A stretch of 64,000 nucleotides of DNA from Trueperaceae bacterium (lineage in GTDB: Bacteria; Deinococcota; Deinococci; Deinococcales; Trueperaceae). The position numbers and the translations under genes are program-made. Location: the NCBI GenBank assembly GCA_020354625.1, contig CP070651.1:804680-868679 (forward strand). Direction: 5' to 3'. The notes beneath the pieces are model-generated. The model worked only from the letters and a program-made list of their open reading frames with translations. It did no database searches and was not told the origin of the DNA. This document shows, piece after piece, positions 53,274 through 61,457 of this stretch (positions are counted from its first letter, which is position 1; the number at the start of each line of letters is the position of its first letter).

Positions 53274-54340
53274 AGTTCCTCCTTGAGCGATGTAAGCCCC
53301 GTAAAGACAGCACCCAAGTTGAGCTCTGGAGTGCCAACGATAAAGATCGTGTCGTTTCCTAGCGGAAAGAGGAAAAGTTGGCCTTGGGTGTGAGCTAGAT
53401 AGTACGAGTTTGGCCGTCCACTTTTTCCACTTATTCTCAGCCCTAGTAACCCCAATCGTGAAAGCGTTGATAGATCGACCCCGGTTCCCCTCGAAACAGC
53501 AATATCACCGTTAAATCGGACGGCAGCTACCAACTTGGTGTGGTCGATTTGTGCGAAATGCAGAACTGCTTGTTCCAGTTGTTGTTCGGAGTGGCCGGCA
53601 CGATCTGGCTTGGGTGCTATCCGGACGGTTGTTTCGAGCGATTCTGGAATGGGATTTGGGGATGTGTTGCTCTCTGAGATAGGAGTGTCGACTTTTGCTA
53701 TCGCCTCGGTGAGTTCTTCTTCGATATCATCGTCTTCCTCAGGAGGCGCAATCTGTACTCCCCCGCCACTTTGGGATTCCGTTTCTAAATCGGTTGTTTC
53801 ACTATTTGCTGCATCAACCTCGGTGATCTCGGAATTTTCGCTCATCGTATCATCGAGTACGACCAAGGTATTGATATCGACCTCACTCTTGGTAAATCTC
53901 TCCTCTGTGAGAGGTGCTTCGGCTGTTGGAGAGGGATTACTTTCTATGACACCGTTTCCAGAAGTTTGCTTACCGACTTCGTGTCGGGTTCTCGGCGATC
54001 CTTCCTCTTCTTCCAATTCAAAAGAGGCTCCTTCTCTCCGAAAGGAAAAGGATGCCCCACTCGACTCTCGGCCAGACAGGTCGTATGGACTGCCGTTGAC
54101 CTGAGTTTTTAGATCAGATACGAGTTCGCGCAGGTTTCTTTTGAGGCCTTCGCGGGGAAGGATGCTTTCGAGATCGCGAAGGATCGGGCCGAGCAGCATA
54201 TCACTCATCTGTTCAGAGTCGACCGTTTCAGAGGAGTGACCAGAAGATCGTAGAGCATCGTCTAAGACGCGTGATGCTGCCCGAGAAGAGACCATGTTCG
54301 CCAGACCGGCGTGAGTGTGTAGATACACCTCATTTGGCAT
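53270..54340 (-). CDS. Roadblock/LC7-like protein with acidic linker
   Basis: The 356-residue protein opens with a helical domain at about 14-80 (VSSRAASRVLDDALRSSG, then LRDLESILPREGLKRNLREL) similar to the N-terminus of the 934-residue protein. A disordered, acidic linker of about 150 residues follows (for example PPEEDDDIEEELTEAI). The last 110 residues (LEQAVLHFAQIDHTKLVAAV, SYYLAHTQGQLFLFPLGN) read as a Roadblock/longin-type alpha/beta fold. There is no signal or membrane segment. It is the first gene of the cassette, with an AAGG ribosome site. No MglA-like GTPase is adjacent. Confidence 0.7.
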   Translation of the reverse strand: MPNEVYLHTHAGLANMVSSRAASRVLDDALRSSGHSSETVDSEQMSDMLLGPILRDLESILPREGLKRNLRELVSDLKTQVNGSPYDLSGRESSGASFSFRREGASFELEEEEGSPRTRHEVGKQTSGNGVIESNPSPTAEAPLTEERFTKSEVDINTLVVLDDTMSENSEITEVDAANSETTDLETESQSGGGVQIAPPEEDDDIEEELTEAIAKVDTPISESNTSPNPIPESLETTVRIAPKPDRAGHSEQQLEQAVLHFAQIDHTKLVAAVRFNGDIAVSRGTGVDLSTLSRLGLLGLRISGKSGRPNSYYLAHTQGQLFLFPLGNDTIFIVGTPELNLGAVFTGLTSLKEEL

Positions 54341-54845
54341 TGAAAGGACCTTCTTTGGTGATTGAGCCGGATTTTACCCTTGTCATGAATCTCATACCTT
54401 TTGCTTGAGTGATAGCGGATCTAAAATCACCTCTCAGGATATGGGTTAGGGGCTCTCAGTCGTGTGAAAATGTCTCCACAGGAAAAGTCGCTTACTGGAC
54501 TTGATGAGATCACCCGAACCTGTATCTTCCTACAGTGGGCGGTTTCACCTCAGCATCTTTTGGAGATGAGCCTTGAAAGTCTAGGCAGCTCTATGGGTGA
54601 TGATCGATAGGTCGAAAACGATCTAATTGCCTGCCCATACAACCTTCGATACTGGGAATATTCCTGGTGTTCTTTTCGATCAGCTGCATTGCATATCGGG
54701 CTGAGCAGAAAGGAGTCATTTGATAGAAATAGGCCCTGTACAGTCGCAAGATATTGGCTAGGTGAGTTATAGACTCAACCCAGTGCAACCGGCATTGGAA
54801 AAATCATACCGTCGTCGATGTAGTGGTACTTGGTCTGAGGTCAGA
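54341..54845. other. Intergenic region of 505 nt upstream of the Roadblock cassette
   Basis: This is the longest gene-free stretch here, between the cassette and moaE. I see no tRNA, repeat or convincing gene; a 65-codon minus-strand frame (54591-54788) lacks support. It should include the cassette promoter and may hold a small RNA, but nothing in the sequence demonstrates this. Confidence 0.5.
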
Positions 54846-55280
54846 TCAGAGAGGCTGACTGGCGTTGCTATGACCCGGAACCCAATCCGAACCCCTATTT
54901 GTGACTTCGTACTTCCAGATGGGTAAGAGATCTTTGCAGCGATCTATACACTCTCGGCATGCTGCCAATGCGTCTACTCTGTGTCGACTGGAGATCACGA
55001 TAGCAATACTCGTCTCACCTGGGAGGATACGCCCAAGGCGGTGGGAGATGACGATGTGACCTAGATCGTAACGGTCCCGGAGTTCATCCGCCACCGATTG
55101 CATCTGCTTCTCGATCATGCCGCGATAGCCTTCATAATCGATATAGAGGACTTCAGCCCCCTCATTTGGGGATCGTACCGTTCCCAGGAAGCTGGCTATG
55201 GCCCCGAACTTTTCTTCGGTGGCTATTTCGGTAAGCTCGACTAGATCGAGCGCTCTGTCTACAACGATAAAGTGGTTCAT
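54846..55280 (-). CDS. moaE: Molybdopterin synthase catalytic subunit MoaE
   Basis: MoaE with MoaD converts precursor Z to molybdopterin by adding two sulfurs. The 144-residue protein shows GAIASFLGTVRSPNEG near 25-40, LYIDYEGYRGMIEKQM near 45, HRLGRILPGETSIAIV near 80, and the catalytic Lys in PIWKYEV near 123. Its gene starts 2 nt after the moaD stop, so the two form an operon. No other molybdenum cofactor gene is adjacent, although a MoeB/ThiF-type E1 occurs 37 kb away. Confidence 0.95.
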   Translation of the reverse strand: MNHFIVVDRALDLVELTEIATEEKFGAIASFLGTVRSPNEGAEVLYIDYEGYRGMIEKQMQSVADELRDRYDLGHIVISHRLGRILPGETSIAIVISSRHRVDALAACRECIDRCKDLLPIWKYEVTNRGSDWVPGHSNASQPL

Positions 55281-55282
55281 GC

Positions 55283-55522
55283 CTAGCCACCCGAGACAGG
55301 TGGTAAGAACGCAATCGTATCCCCGTCGGCTACGACCGTGTCTGGAGAAGTATAGCTTTCGTTGAGTGCACAGAGTGCACCAGTAAGCTCCAGATCCTGG
55401 ATCTTCTCCTCCAAGCAGCTGGCGACTTGTCGAACGGTGGCACCGTCAGAATATTCGATTTGGAACTCCTTCTGCCCAGCCACCGTACGGTATTTAGCAA
55501 AGAGAAGCGCGGTAATCGGCAT
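55283..55522 (-). CDS. moaD: Molybdopterin synthase sulfur carrier MoaD
   Basis: The 79-residue ubiquitin-like protein ends in PPVSGG, the C-terminal Gly-Gly that is adenylated and thiocarboxylated before sulfur transfer to precursor Z. FAKYRTVAGQKEFQIEYSDG and VVADGDTIAFLPP fit MoaD. A TACACT box lies 7 nt before the ATG with no ribosome site, suggesting a leaderless moaD-moaE transcript. The MoeB/ThiF homologue at 17298-18107 is a candidate activating enzyme. Confidence 0.93.
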   Translation of the reverse strand: MPITALLFAKYRTVAGQKEFQIEYSDGATVRQVASCLEEKIQDLELTGALCALNESYTSPDTVVADGDTIAFLPPVSGG

Positions 55523-55529
55523 GGTGTTT

Positions 55530-55535
55530 AGTGTA
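55530..55535 (-). promoter_or_regulatory. -10 box of moaD, leaderless type
   Basis: Read on the minus strand this is TACACT, 7 nt before the moaD start codon. No ribosome site lies between it and the ATG. The -35 region is poor. Confidence 0.4.
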
Positions 55536-55582
55536 CAAAAACTCTACAGAGGAGTTGTATTGTAAAAAAACGGTGGTATCGG

Positions 55583-56536
55583 CTAGTTGAATGCCGTCGC
55601 CCTGTTCCTCACAACTTCAGAAACGCCGCGCAAAGCCATGAGTGCGTCAGGATAGCGCATCCTAGCAGGACCGACCAATTTCAGACTCGCCTGCCACGAG
55701 CCGAGCGGGAGCGGTGCAGTGATGCAGGCAACGATCTCATCGAGGACCACGACAGGGGTTCCGTCTGGTTGTTTGGCCAGAACTGGCTCTTCGACCTGTT
55801 CCATGACCAGTTTCATGAAGCTGGGATCTCGAGATTCCGGCTCTGTAAATAGATGTTTGAGCCCCTGACTGAAAAGCTTGGAAGGGGCTAGACCCGACCA
55901 CGCGGCCGCAAGAGCAGAAAGCGTTCGTGACAGATCCTCGTCCGCATGTCTGGCGATCGTTCGCAGGGCCTTGGGGACTTCGTTTATGGGTAGCGTGAGC
56001 TGGCGTAAACTGCGTTCGGCAGAGTTCAAGACCTCATCGGAAGGGATGGGATCGACCGTGACAGCAAGCTGTCGAACGAGGCCGTTCTCCATGATGATGA
56101 CTGCAAGAAGCTGTTTACTGGATATCAGTGACAGGTGTACTTCCAGTGTCTGGAGGATCTCATCAGCTGGAAGGCTGACCACAACGGCGTAGCCGGTCAG
56201 GTCAGCTGTAACGTTTGCGATTTGCTGGAGAAGGCTATCACCGTGAAAGCCAGAAAGGCGTTCTTCTACCAAGCTACGTTGGCGTGGTGGTAAGCGTCTG
56301 GGTGGAATATAGCAGTGGGCGTAGTTTTGGAAGCCTTGCGGTGTGGGAATGCGCCCGGCTGAAGTGTGGGGTTGTTGTAGAAAACCCTTCTGCTCTAGTG
56401 CACTGAACTCATTTCTGACGGTCGCACTGCTCACTTCCAACCGGTCAGCGATGTGAGAGGAGGGAACCGGAAGAGCCGATGCAATGTAAGACTCAGCAAC
56501 TAGGTTCAGGATCCGTGCACGTCGTTCACTGAGCAT
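55583..56536 (-). CDS. hrcA: Heat-inducible transcription repressor HrcA
   Basis: HrcA represses chaperone operons by binding CIRCE elements. I choose the ATG at 56536 (MLSERRARILNLVAESYIAS), giving 317 residues; the frame runs further upstream but without family similarity. The winged helix includes VSSATVRNEFSALEQKGFLQQP near 38-59 and HTSAGRIPTPQGF. The C-terminal part (about 100-317) is the usual GAF-like dimer domain. A TATCAT box ends 7 nt before the ATG, indicating a leaderless mRNA. No dnaK, groEL or CIRCE site is seen in this window. Confidence 0.93.
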   Translation of the reverse strand: MLSERRARILNLVAESYIASALPVPSSHIADRLEVSSATVRNEFSALEQKGFLQQPHTSAGRIPTPQGFQNYAHCYIPPRRLPPRQRSLVEERLSGFHGDSLLQQIANVTADLTGYAVVVSLPADEILQTLEVHLSLISSKQLLAVIIMENGLVRQLAVTVDPIPSDEVLNSAERSLRQLTLPINEVPKALRTIARHADEDLSRTLSALAAAWSGLAPSKLFSQGLKHLFTEPESRDPSFMKLVMEQVEEPVLAKQPDGTPVVVLDEIVACITAPLPLGSWQASLKLVGPARMRYPDALMALRGVSEVVRNRATAFN

Positions 56537-56543
56537 ATTTTTG

Positions 56544-56549
56544 ATGATA
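56544..56549 (-). promoter_or_regulatory. -10 box of hrcA, leaderless type
   Basis: TATCAT on the minus strand ends 7 nt before the hrcA ATG. It supports the start at 56536 over longer alternatives. Confidence 0.45.
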
Positions 56550-56760
56550 GCATTTCGACTTCTGTTACGCGTGAGAAGCTCGACAGGGACGGGGGAATAC
56601 CAATGGCTACTCCCGTTGATGGTAGATGCTAGGGGCCTGGGGTTTAAACTCGAGGTTGGTCTTGAAGTCAAGACTACTGAATCGAGTTTGAGTTACAGGA
56701 GCGCTCCATTTATCGTCCCAAGATCGCTTGCAACCCTCGCACATAGTTCGAGTTTTTAGC

Positions 56761-58293
56761 TTACTCCCATTCGATGGTGGCTGGAGGCTTGCTGGTAATG
56801 TCATATACTACGCGATTTACCTCTGGAACACTGTTGACGATGCGGTTGGAAACGGTGGCGAGGAAGTCGGCTGGGAAGCGTGACCAGTCCGCCGTCATGC
56901 CGTCGATGCTCGACACCGCTCGAAGCGCTACCAGGTTGGAATAGCTTCTGTCATCTCCCATGACCCCAACGGAGCGGACCGGGGTCAATACCGCCAACGC
57001 TTGCCACGTTTTGTCGTAGAGTCCAAATTCTCGTAGGCAGCTGATGAAGATATCATCGACCCTACGGAGTATGGCTAGACGTTCTGGTGTAACCTCACCG
57101 ATGCAGCGAATCGCGAGTCCTGGTCCGGGGAAGGGGTGACGGTCTCTTAGTGAATCGGGCAGGCCCAGGCTCGTAGCGATGTTACGGACTTCATCTTTGA
57201 AGAGATTGCGAAAAGGCTCGATCAAGGTGAAATGAAGGTCTTCTGGTAGACCTCCAACGTTATGGTGCGACTTGATCGAAGCGGCACCGTGTCCTCCGGC
57301 AGACTCGATGACGTCGGGGTAAAGCGTTCCTTGTGCAAGGAATTCGATCTCCCCGTGTTCTTTTTGAAGGCGATCCGCTTCCTGGTAGAAGATTTCGATG
57401 AACTCTCGACCGATAATTTTGCGTTTTTGCTCCGGATCGCTGACTCCTTTGAGCGATTCGAGAAACCTCTCCCTTGCATCGATGACTGTGAGATTTACCC
57501 CTAGTGCTAGAAGAGCCTCTTCGACCTCTCGTGCCTCGCCGAGGCGGAGTAAACCGTGATCTACGAATACCGCAAAGAGCTGCTTGTCCAGAGCTCTGCT
57601 TAATAGGAGCCCGAGAGTGCTCGAGTCCACACCACCTGAAATCGCTAATAGGACGCGACCCTCTTGGACGAGGGCACGTACGTCTTCAGTTATGGTCCTA
57701 ACGATGTTCTCTGGGGTCCAGTCGCGCACGATATCGGTTTGATTGAGAAAGTTCTCGAGCAGGTGGAGACCCTTAGGCGTGTGCCTTACTTCTGGGTGGA
57801 ACTGGAGTGCATAGATCTTTCGTCGCGGATCTTCCAACGCCGCAATAGGCGTATTGGTCGTGGTGGCTGTGGTGAAGAAGCCGCTCGGTGGTCTTTTGAC
57901 CGCATCACCATGGCTCATCCAAGCCACGAACTCTCCATCGACCCCTTCGAAAAGATCGCCACCGTAGCTAATAAGTTCTGTTTTGCCATACTCGCGGTGC
58001 TGGCTCGCACTCACCACACCTCCGAGCTCTTTTGCTAGGAGCTGCATTCCATAGCAGATTGCAAGTATGGGGAGACCGCTTTCTAAGAGTCCCTTGGGCA
58101 AGTCAGGGGCACTATCGCTGTATACACTTTGTGGTCCACCCGAGAGAATGAATCCCTTCGGATCGTACTCTTTGAGTTCTGCGATGTCGGTCTCCGGACT
58201 GCTGATAACCGAATAGACCTTGAGCTCTCGGAGGCGACGGGTAATGAGCCTTGTGTACTGTGAACCGTAGTCGATGACAATAATACTAGACAT
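56761..58293 (-). CDS. guaA: GMP synthase (glutamine-hydrolysing)
   Basis: GuaA converts XMP to GMP using glutamine and ATP. The 510-residue protein has the class I amidotransferase domain with the nucleophile in [18 protein letters not shown] near 76-93, and the His-x-Glu in [10 protein letters not shown] near 168. The ATP pyrophosphatase P-loop is [15 protein letters not shown] near 219. The dimerisation domain ends GRxxx-like [18 protein letters not shown]. It is a single gene, 224 nt before hrcA. Identity is secure. Confidence 0.97.
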   Translation of the reverse strand: MSSIIVIDYGSQYTRLITRRLRELKVYSVISSPETDIAELKEYDPKGFILSGGPQSVYSDSAPDLPKGLLESGLPILAICYGMQLLAKELGGVVSASQHREYGKTELISYGGDLFEGVDGEFVAWMSHGDAVKRPPSGFFTTATTTNTPIAALEDPRRKIYALQFHPEVRHTPKGLHLLENFLNQTDIVRDWTPENIVRTITEDVRALVQEGRVLLAISGGVDSSTLGLLLSRALDKQLFAVFVDHGLLRLGEAREVEEALLALGVNLTVIDARERFLESLKGVSDPEQKRKIIGREFIEIFYQEADRLQKEHGEIEFLAQGTLYPDVIESAGGHGAASIKSHHNVGGLPEDLHFTLIEPFRNLFKDEVRNIATSLGLPDSLRDRHPFPGPGLAIRCIGEVTPERLAILRRVDDIFISCLREFGLYDKTWQALAVLTPVRSVGVMGDDRSYSNLVALRAVSSIDGMTADWSRFPADFLATVSNRIVNSVPEVNRVVYDITSKPPATIEWE

Positions 58294-58458
58294 TAGACAT
58301 GCAAAGTATCTAAGGTGCCTTCGCTATGTGCATTCCGCTTGAGGCCTCAAGAAGCCCGTGAAGCACGGTATGGATCATTGCTGGGTTGCCGGCAACGTGA
58401 TCATCTGGGGTGGCGTAATCGGATCATAGAGGTCGTGACAGCTCTTGCGACTTCCGAC

Positions 58459-59967
58459 TTATCGAGAAGGTACATTCGATTCTGGAATGACGATGATAAC
58501 TGCTCTCTCCTCAGGTACGTTAAGGCTGACGATATCCGAACGGCGGTTCTGAAACTCTCCTTGTATCAGCCAGGTACCTGGCACATCGAAGACGATCTTC
58601 ATCGGTGCTGAACCGAGAACGGTACCCGGACGGAACTCTGATTCGTTGGGGCTTTCCACAACATAGACATTGATTGGGGGAAGGTTAGCAGGTTCGACTT
58701 GTACATCGATTACATAGGCCACGGATTGTTCAACTTGTGGAGGAGAGTTTAGCCTAGGGACGAGCAGGAGTGAGAGAGACGCCAGGCCTGTTACGACCAA
58801 GAGTAGGGAAGCCAGAATGAGCACACGACGTGTCCGTCGAGGTTGGCCCTCTTTGACCTTCGGTTTCTTTGGGAGGATGGTAGTGCTTTGCACACGTTCA
58901 TCGATTTCGCCGGCACGGTAGGTAGCCCCCGGCGGTAGATTCTTTACAAAGCCTTCCTCGTCCTCTTTGGGTGCACGCTCCCGGCGTATCTGCGGCTCAG
59001 TTCGATGCGATACATCTACGGGTCGTTCCTCTCTTTGCTGTGCAACACCGGGGTCGGTATTGAGCGTGAGCGCTTCGGCATCGCTGTTTATACGATCATT
59101 CGCCTTCACGACCGGACGTTGGATACTCACACTCTCGGCAGGGGAGAAAGTCGATTTAGGAGCAGCCCTCCTACCACCTAGGTCGATCTCTACGTTGAAG
59201 TCATCCTTGGTGATTTGTGAAAGAGAGGTGTCCACCAAGCCTTTCGTTTCGAGAGGTTCGGTAGGGCTGCTTTTAGGGTCATCGAGTACCAGATCGAGAA
59301 GTTGTGCTGAAGAGGCAGGAGCGGGGTGCAACGGCCGTGATGTGTTCCGACTTCCTGCTTGTAGCTTAGAAATGGCGTCGTGCAGCTCATCAACGGTCGG
59401 TCGCCGGGTTGCATCCTTCCCCAGGCAGTTTGTAAGTAGTTCCGTCAGGTCTTCGGACAAGTGTTGGTTGAGTAGGATAAGCAACGATTTTGCGAGCGAA
59501 TACAAATCAGCAGCGTAGGAAGCGCTGCCTCGGTATTCCGGTGCCAAGAAGGTTCTGTCGGTCGGTTCCCACGGAATACCGTAGCCTTCTATGAGTAGGT
59601 GTCTTTTCGATTGGAGAAAGCGTCGAGGGTTGATATCACCGTGTAAGACGCCGGCACGGGATGCGTCGCGGAGTGTGTCTACCGCAGCGAGTACTACTTC
59701 GAGGGCATCGGTTTTCTGATCCGCAACAAACGGTTTGTAGTCGTCTGAAAAGGCGACGACCACCTGTCCGGCTTTACCATCAAAACTGGTCTCCAAGACT
59801 CCAGGAATATTGCTCGACTCGAAGGTTTCTGTGCTGGATTGAGGTACGCTGGGAAATTGATAGATCAGAACCGGTAGCCCAGTCAAGGGATCGCGACCAT
59901 GATATGTCGTAACATCTCCCTGCTCTAGATAGATCTCTTTGGTTTGATAACGGGAACTCCGGGTCAT
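58459..59967 (-). CDS. Membrane-anchored pseudokinase with C-terminal PEGA-like domain
   Basis: The 502-residue protein has a protein-kinase-like fold at about 1-215. The VAIK lysine is missing (LPVLIYQF at 31-38), HRDLKPxN reads HGDINPRRF (109-117), so the catalytic Lys and the metal-binding Asn are lost. DFG is replaced by IEGYG (126-130). The APE motif survives (LAPEYRG) and the C-lobe is intact (SLAKSLLILLNQH). Residues 215-390 form a disordered linker. One membrane helix (LILASLLLVVTGLASLSLLL, about 395-415) leads to about 85 outward residues resembling a PEGA/beta-sandwich domain (INVYVVE, PGTWLIQGEFQNR). It probably transmits signals by binding, not phosphorylation (inference). Confidence 0.78.
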   Translation of the reverse strand: MTRSSRYQTKEIYLEQGDVTTYHGRDPLTGLPVLIYQFPSVPQSSTETFESSNIPGVLETSFDGKAGQVVVAFSDDYKPFVADQKTDALEVVLAAVDTLRDASRAGVLHGDINPRRFLQSKRHLLIEGYGIPWEPTDRTFLAPEYRGSASYAADLYSLAKSLLILLNQHLSEDLTELLTNCLGKDATRRPTVDELHDAISKLQAGSRNTSRPLHPAPASSAQLLDLVLDDPKSSPTEPLETKGLVDTSLSQITKDDFNVEIDLGGRRAAPKSTFSPAESVSIQRPVVKANDRINSDAEALTLNTDPGVAQQREERPVDVSHRTEPQIRRERAPKEDEEGFVKNLPPGATYRAGEIDERVQSTTILPKKPKVKEGQPRRTRRVLILASLLLVVTGLASLSLLLVPRLNSPPQVEQSVAYVIDVQVEPANLPPINVYVVESPNESEFRPGTVLGSAPMKIVFDVPGTWLIQGEFQNRRSDIVSLNVPEERAVIIVIPESNVPSR

Positions 59968-60268
59968 GTTCTCGTCTTCGCTCTGGCGTTTGCCAGCGCC
60001 TCTCTAATCTCACAGTCGATTGTAGCTATCACAGGGATCGTAAAGCTACGCGTCACATTACCGAGTATAGCCACGGAGGCATCCCACCGACAAGTTAGGG
60101 TCTTCACACCTGGAAGGTTAGCTCCCCGACACAGTTGCAGGTTTCGTGTTGAAACACGTTTTTGAACAACACCAAAGGGTGGATTATCCTTTGGGAAATA
60201 TCAACCCTCAGGCAACTACAGCCGAAGATCGAAATGCCGTTTGGCCGCACCGTAGGTAAGATGGTGTC

Positions 60269-60297
60269 TTGTCAGGCGCTTTGGCCCTTGTTAGTCT
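60269..60297 (+). promoter_or_regulatory. mrp promoter, leaderless type
   Basis: TTGTCA at 60269-60274 and TAGTCT at 60292-60297 are spaced by 17 nt. The -10 box ends 8 nt before the ATG at 60306, and no ribosome site is present. It supports that ATG over the longer open frame starting at 60162. Confidence 0.65.
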
Positions 60298-60305
60298 GCT
60301 TACCT

Positions 60306-61361
60306 ATGGCTCAATTAACGGAAGCAGAAGTTCTTGAGGTGTTGAAGACGGTCAACGATCCAGAACTACATCAGGATCTTGTTGGTTTGGGAATGGTCGA
60401 TCAGATCAGTATAGATGGAGGTCGCGTCGGTATCTCGATCGTGTTGACGACGCCGGCATGTCCACTCCGGGGCAAGATCGAGGCCGATATCCGATCTGCC
60501 GTCGGACGACTCGAGGGCGTAAAAGTTATCGAGCTGAATTTTGGTGCCCAAGTTCGTGGTCCGAAGCAAGAGGCCTTACCCGGTGTCAGGAATGTGGTAG
60601 CGGTCGGATCTGGCAAAGGGGGTGTGGGGAAATCGACTCTGGCAGCCAATCTTGCGGCGAGCCTTGTTCTTGAAGGTGCAGCGGTGGGACTACTGGACGC
60701 TGATATTTATGGTCCTAGCCAAGCGCGTATGTTTGCACTTGAGGGGAAACGGCTTATGGCGGACGATGAAAAAAACATCATCCCGCTACGCAGTTACGGG
60801 GTGAAGCTTATCACGATTGCCAATTTGGTGGAGGATGGCCAGGCGCTGACGTGGCGCGGGCCTATTTTGCACGGGACGCTTAGTCAGCTCCTGACTCAGA
60901 CGGTCTGGGGAGAGCTCGACTATCTCATCGTCGATCTGCCACCTGGCACAGGTGACGTCCAGCTGTCACTGAGTCAGCTCGTGCCTTTGAGTGGGGCCGT
61001 TCTTGTTACTACACCGCAAGATGTGGCACTACTGGATGTCAAGCGCGCCTACACCATGTTTCGAAAGACCCACGTTCCCGTTCTCGGCATTATTGAGAAT
61101 ATGAGCTATTACCAACTACCTGATGGCACCAAGGACTTCGTTTTTGGTGAGGGTGGGGCTGCTGAGTTGGCAGAGCGAGAAGGCCTTGAGCTTCTCGGCC
61201 GAATCCCACTTACCAAGGAATTGAGAGCGAGTGGAGATGATGGCAAGCCTCTCGTCGTGGCATCGCCCGATAGTCGTGACGCCCAGGATCTGCGGAAGAT
61301 CGCGAGGTCGCTTGCAGGTCAGGTGAGCATTCAGGCGCATATGAGTTTGCCCGTTTTATAG
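60306..61361 (+). CDS. mrp: Mrp/ApbC-family iron-sulfur carrier ATPase
   Basis: Mrp proteins bind and transfer Fe-S clusters using ATP. The ATG at 60306 gives 351 residues. Residues 5-85 are a MIP18/DUF59 domain (EVLEVLKTVNDPELHQDLV). The deviant P-loop GSGKGGVGKSTLAANLAASL is near 102, DADIYGPSQ near 130, and DYLIVDLPPGTGDVQLS near 208. The C-terminal CxxC that holds the bridging cluster is missing: after IIENMSYYQLPDGTKD no Cys is present. CxxC-free members are known in Actinobacteria. It is a single gene, upstream of valS by 96 nt. Confidence 0.92.
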   Translation: MAQLTEAEVLEVLKTVNDPELHQDLVGLGMVDQISIDGGRVGISIVLTTPACPLRGKIEADIRSAVGRLEGVKVIELNFGAQVRGPKQEALPGVRNVVAVGSGKGGVGKSTLAANLAASLVLEGAAVGLLDADIYGPSQARMFALEGKRLMADDEKNIIPLRSYGVKLITIANLVEDGQALTWRGPILHGTLSQLLTQTVWGELDYLIVDLPPGTGDVQLSLSQLVPLSGAVLVTTPQDVALLDVKRAYTMFRKTHVPVLGIIENMSYYQLPDGTKDFVFGEGGAAELAEREGLELLGRIPLTKELRASGDDGKPLVVASPDSRDAQDLRKIARSLAGQVSIQAHMSLPVL

Positions 61362-61457
61362 CGTGACCCTGAAAGTCTTCCAGGATACCTGCTCTCGCTC
61401 GTTCCGCTATATTGAAGATCGGTGGGTAGGCTCATTCTGCTCTCAAGGAGGAAAGTT

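Noticed and set aside
55583-56536. CIRCE operator for HrcA in this window
   Set aside because: I looked for TTAGCACTC-N9-GAGTGCTAA near hrcA and other genes and saw none.
61362-61457. T-box leader upstream of valS
   Set aside because: The gap is only 96 nt and shows neither the T-box sequence nor a terminator/antiterminator pair.
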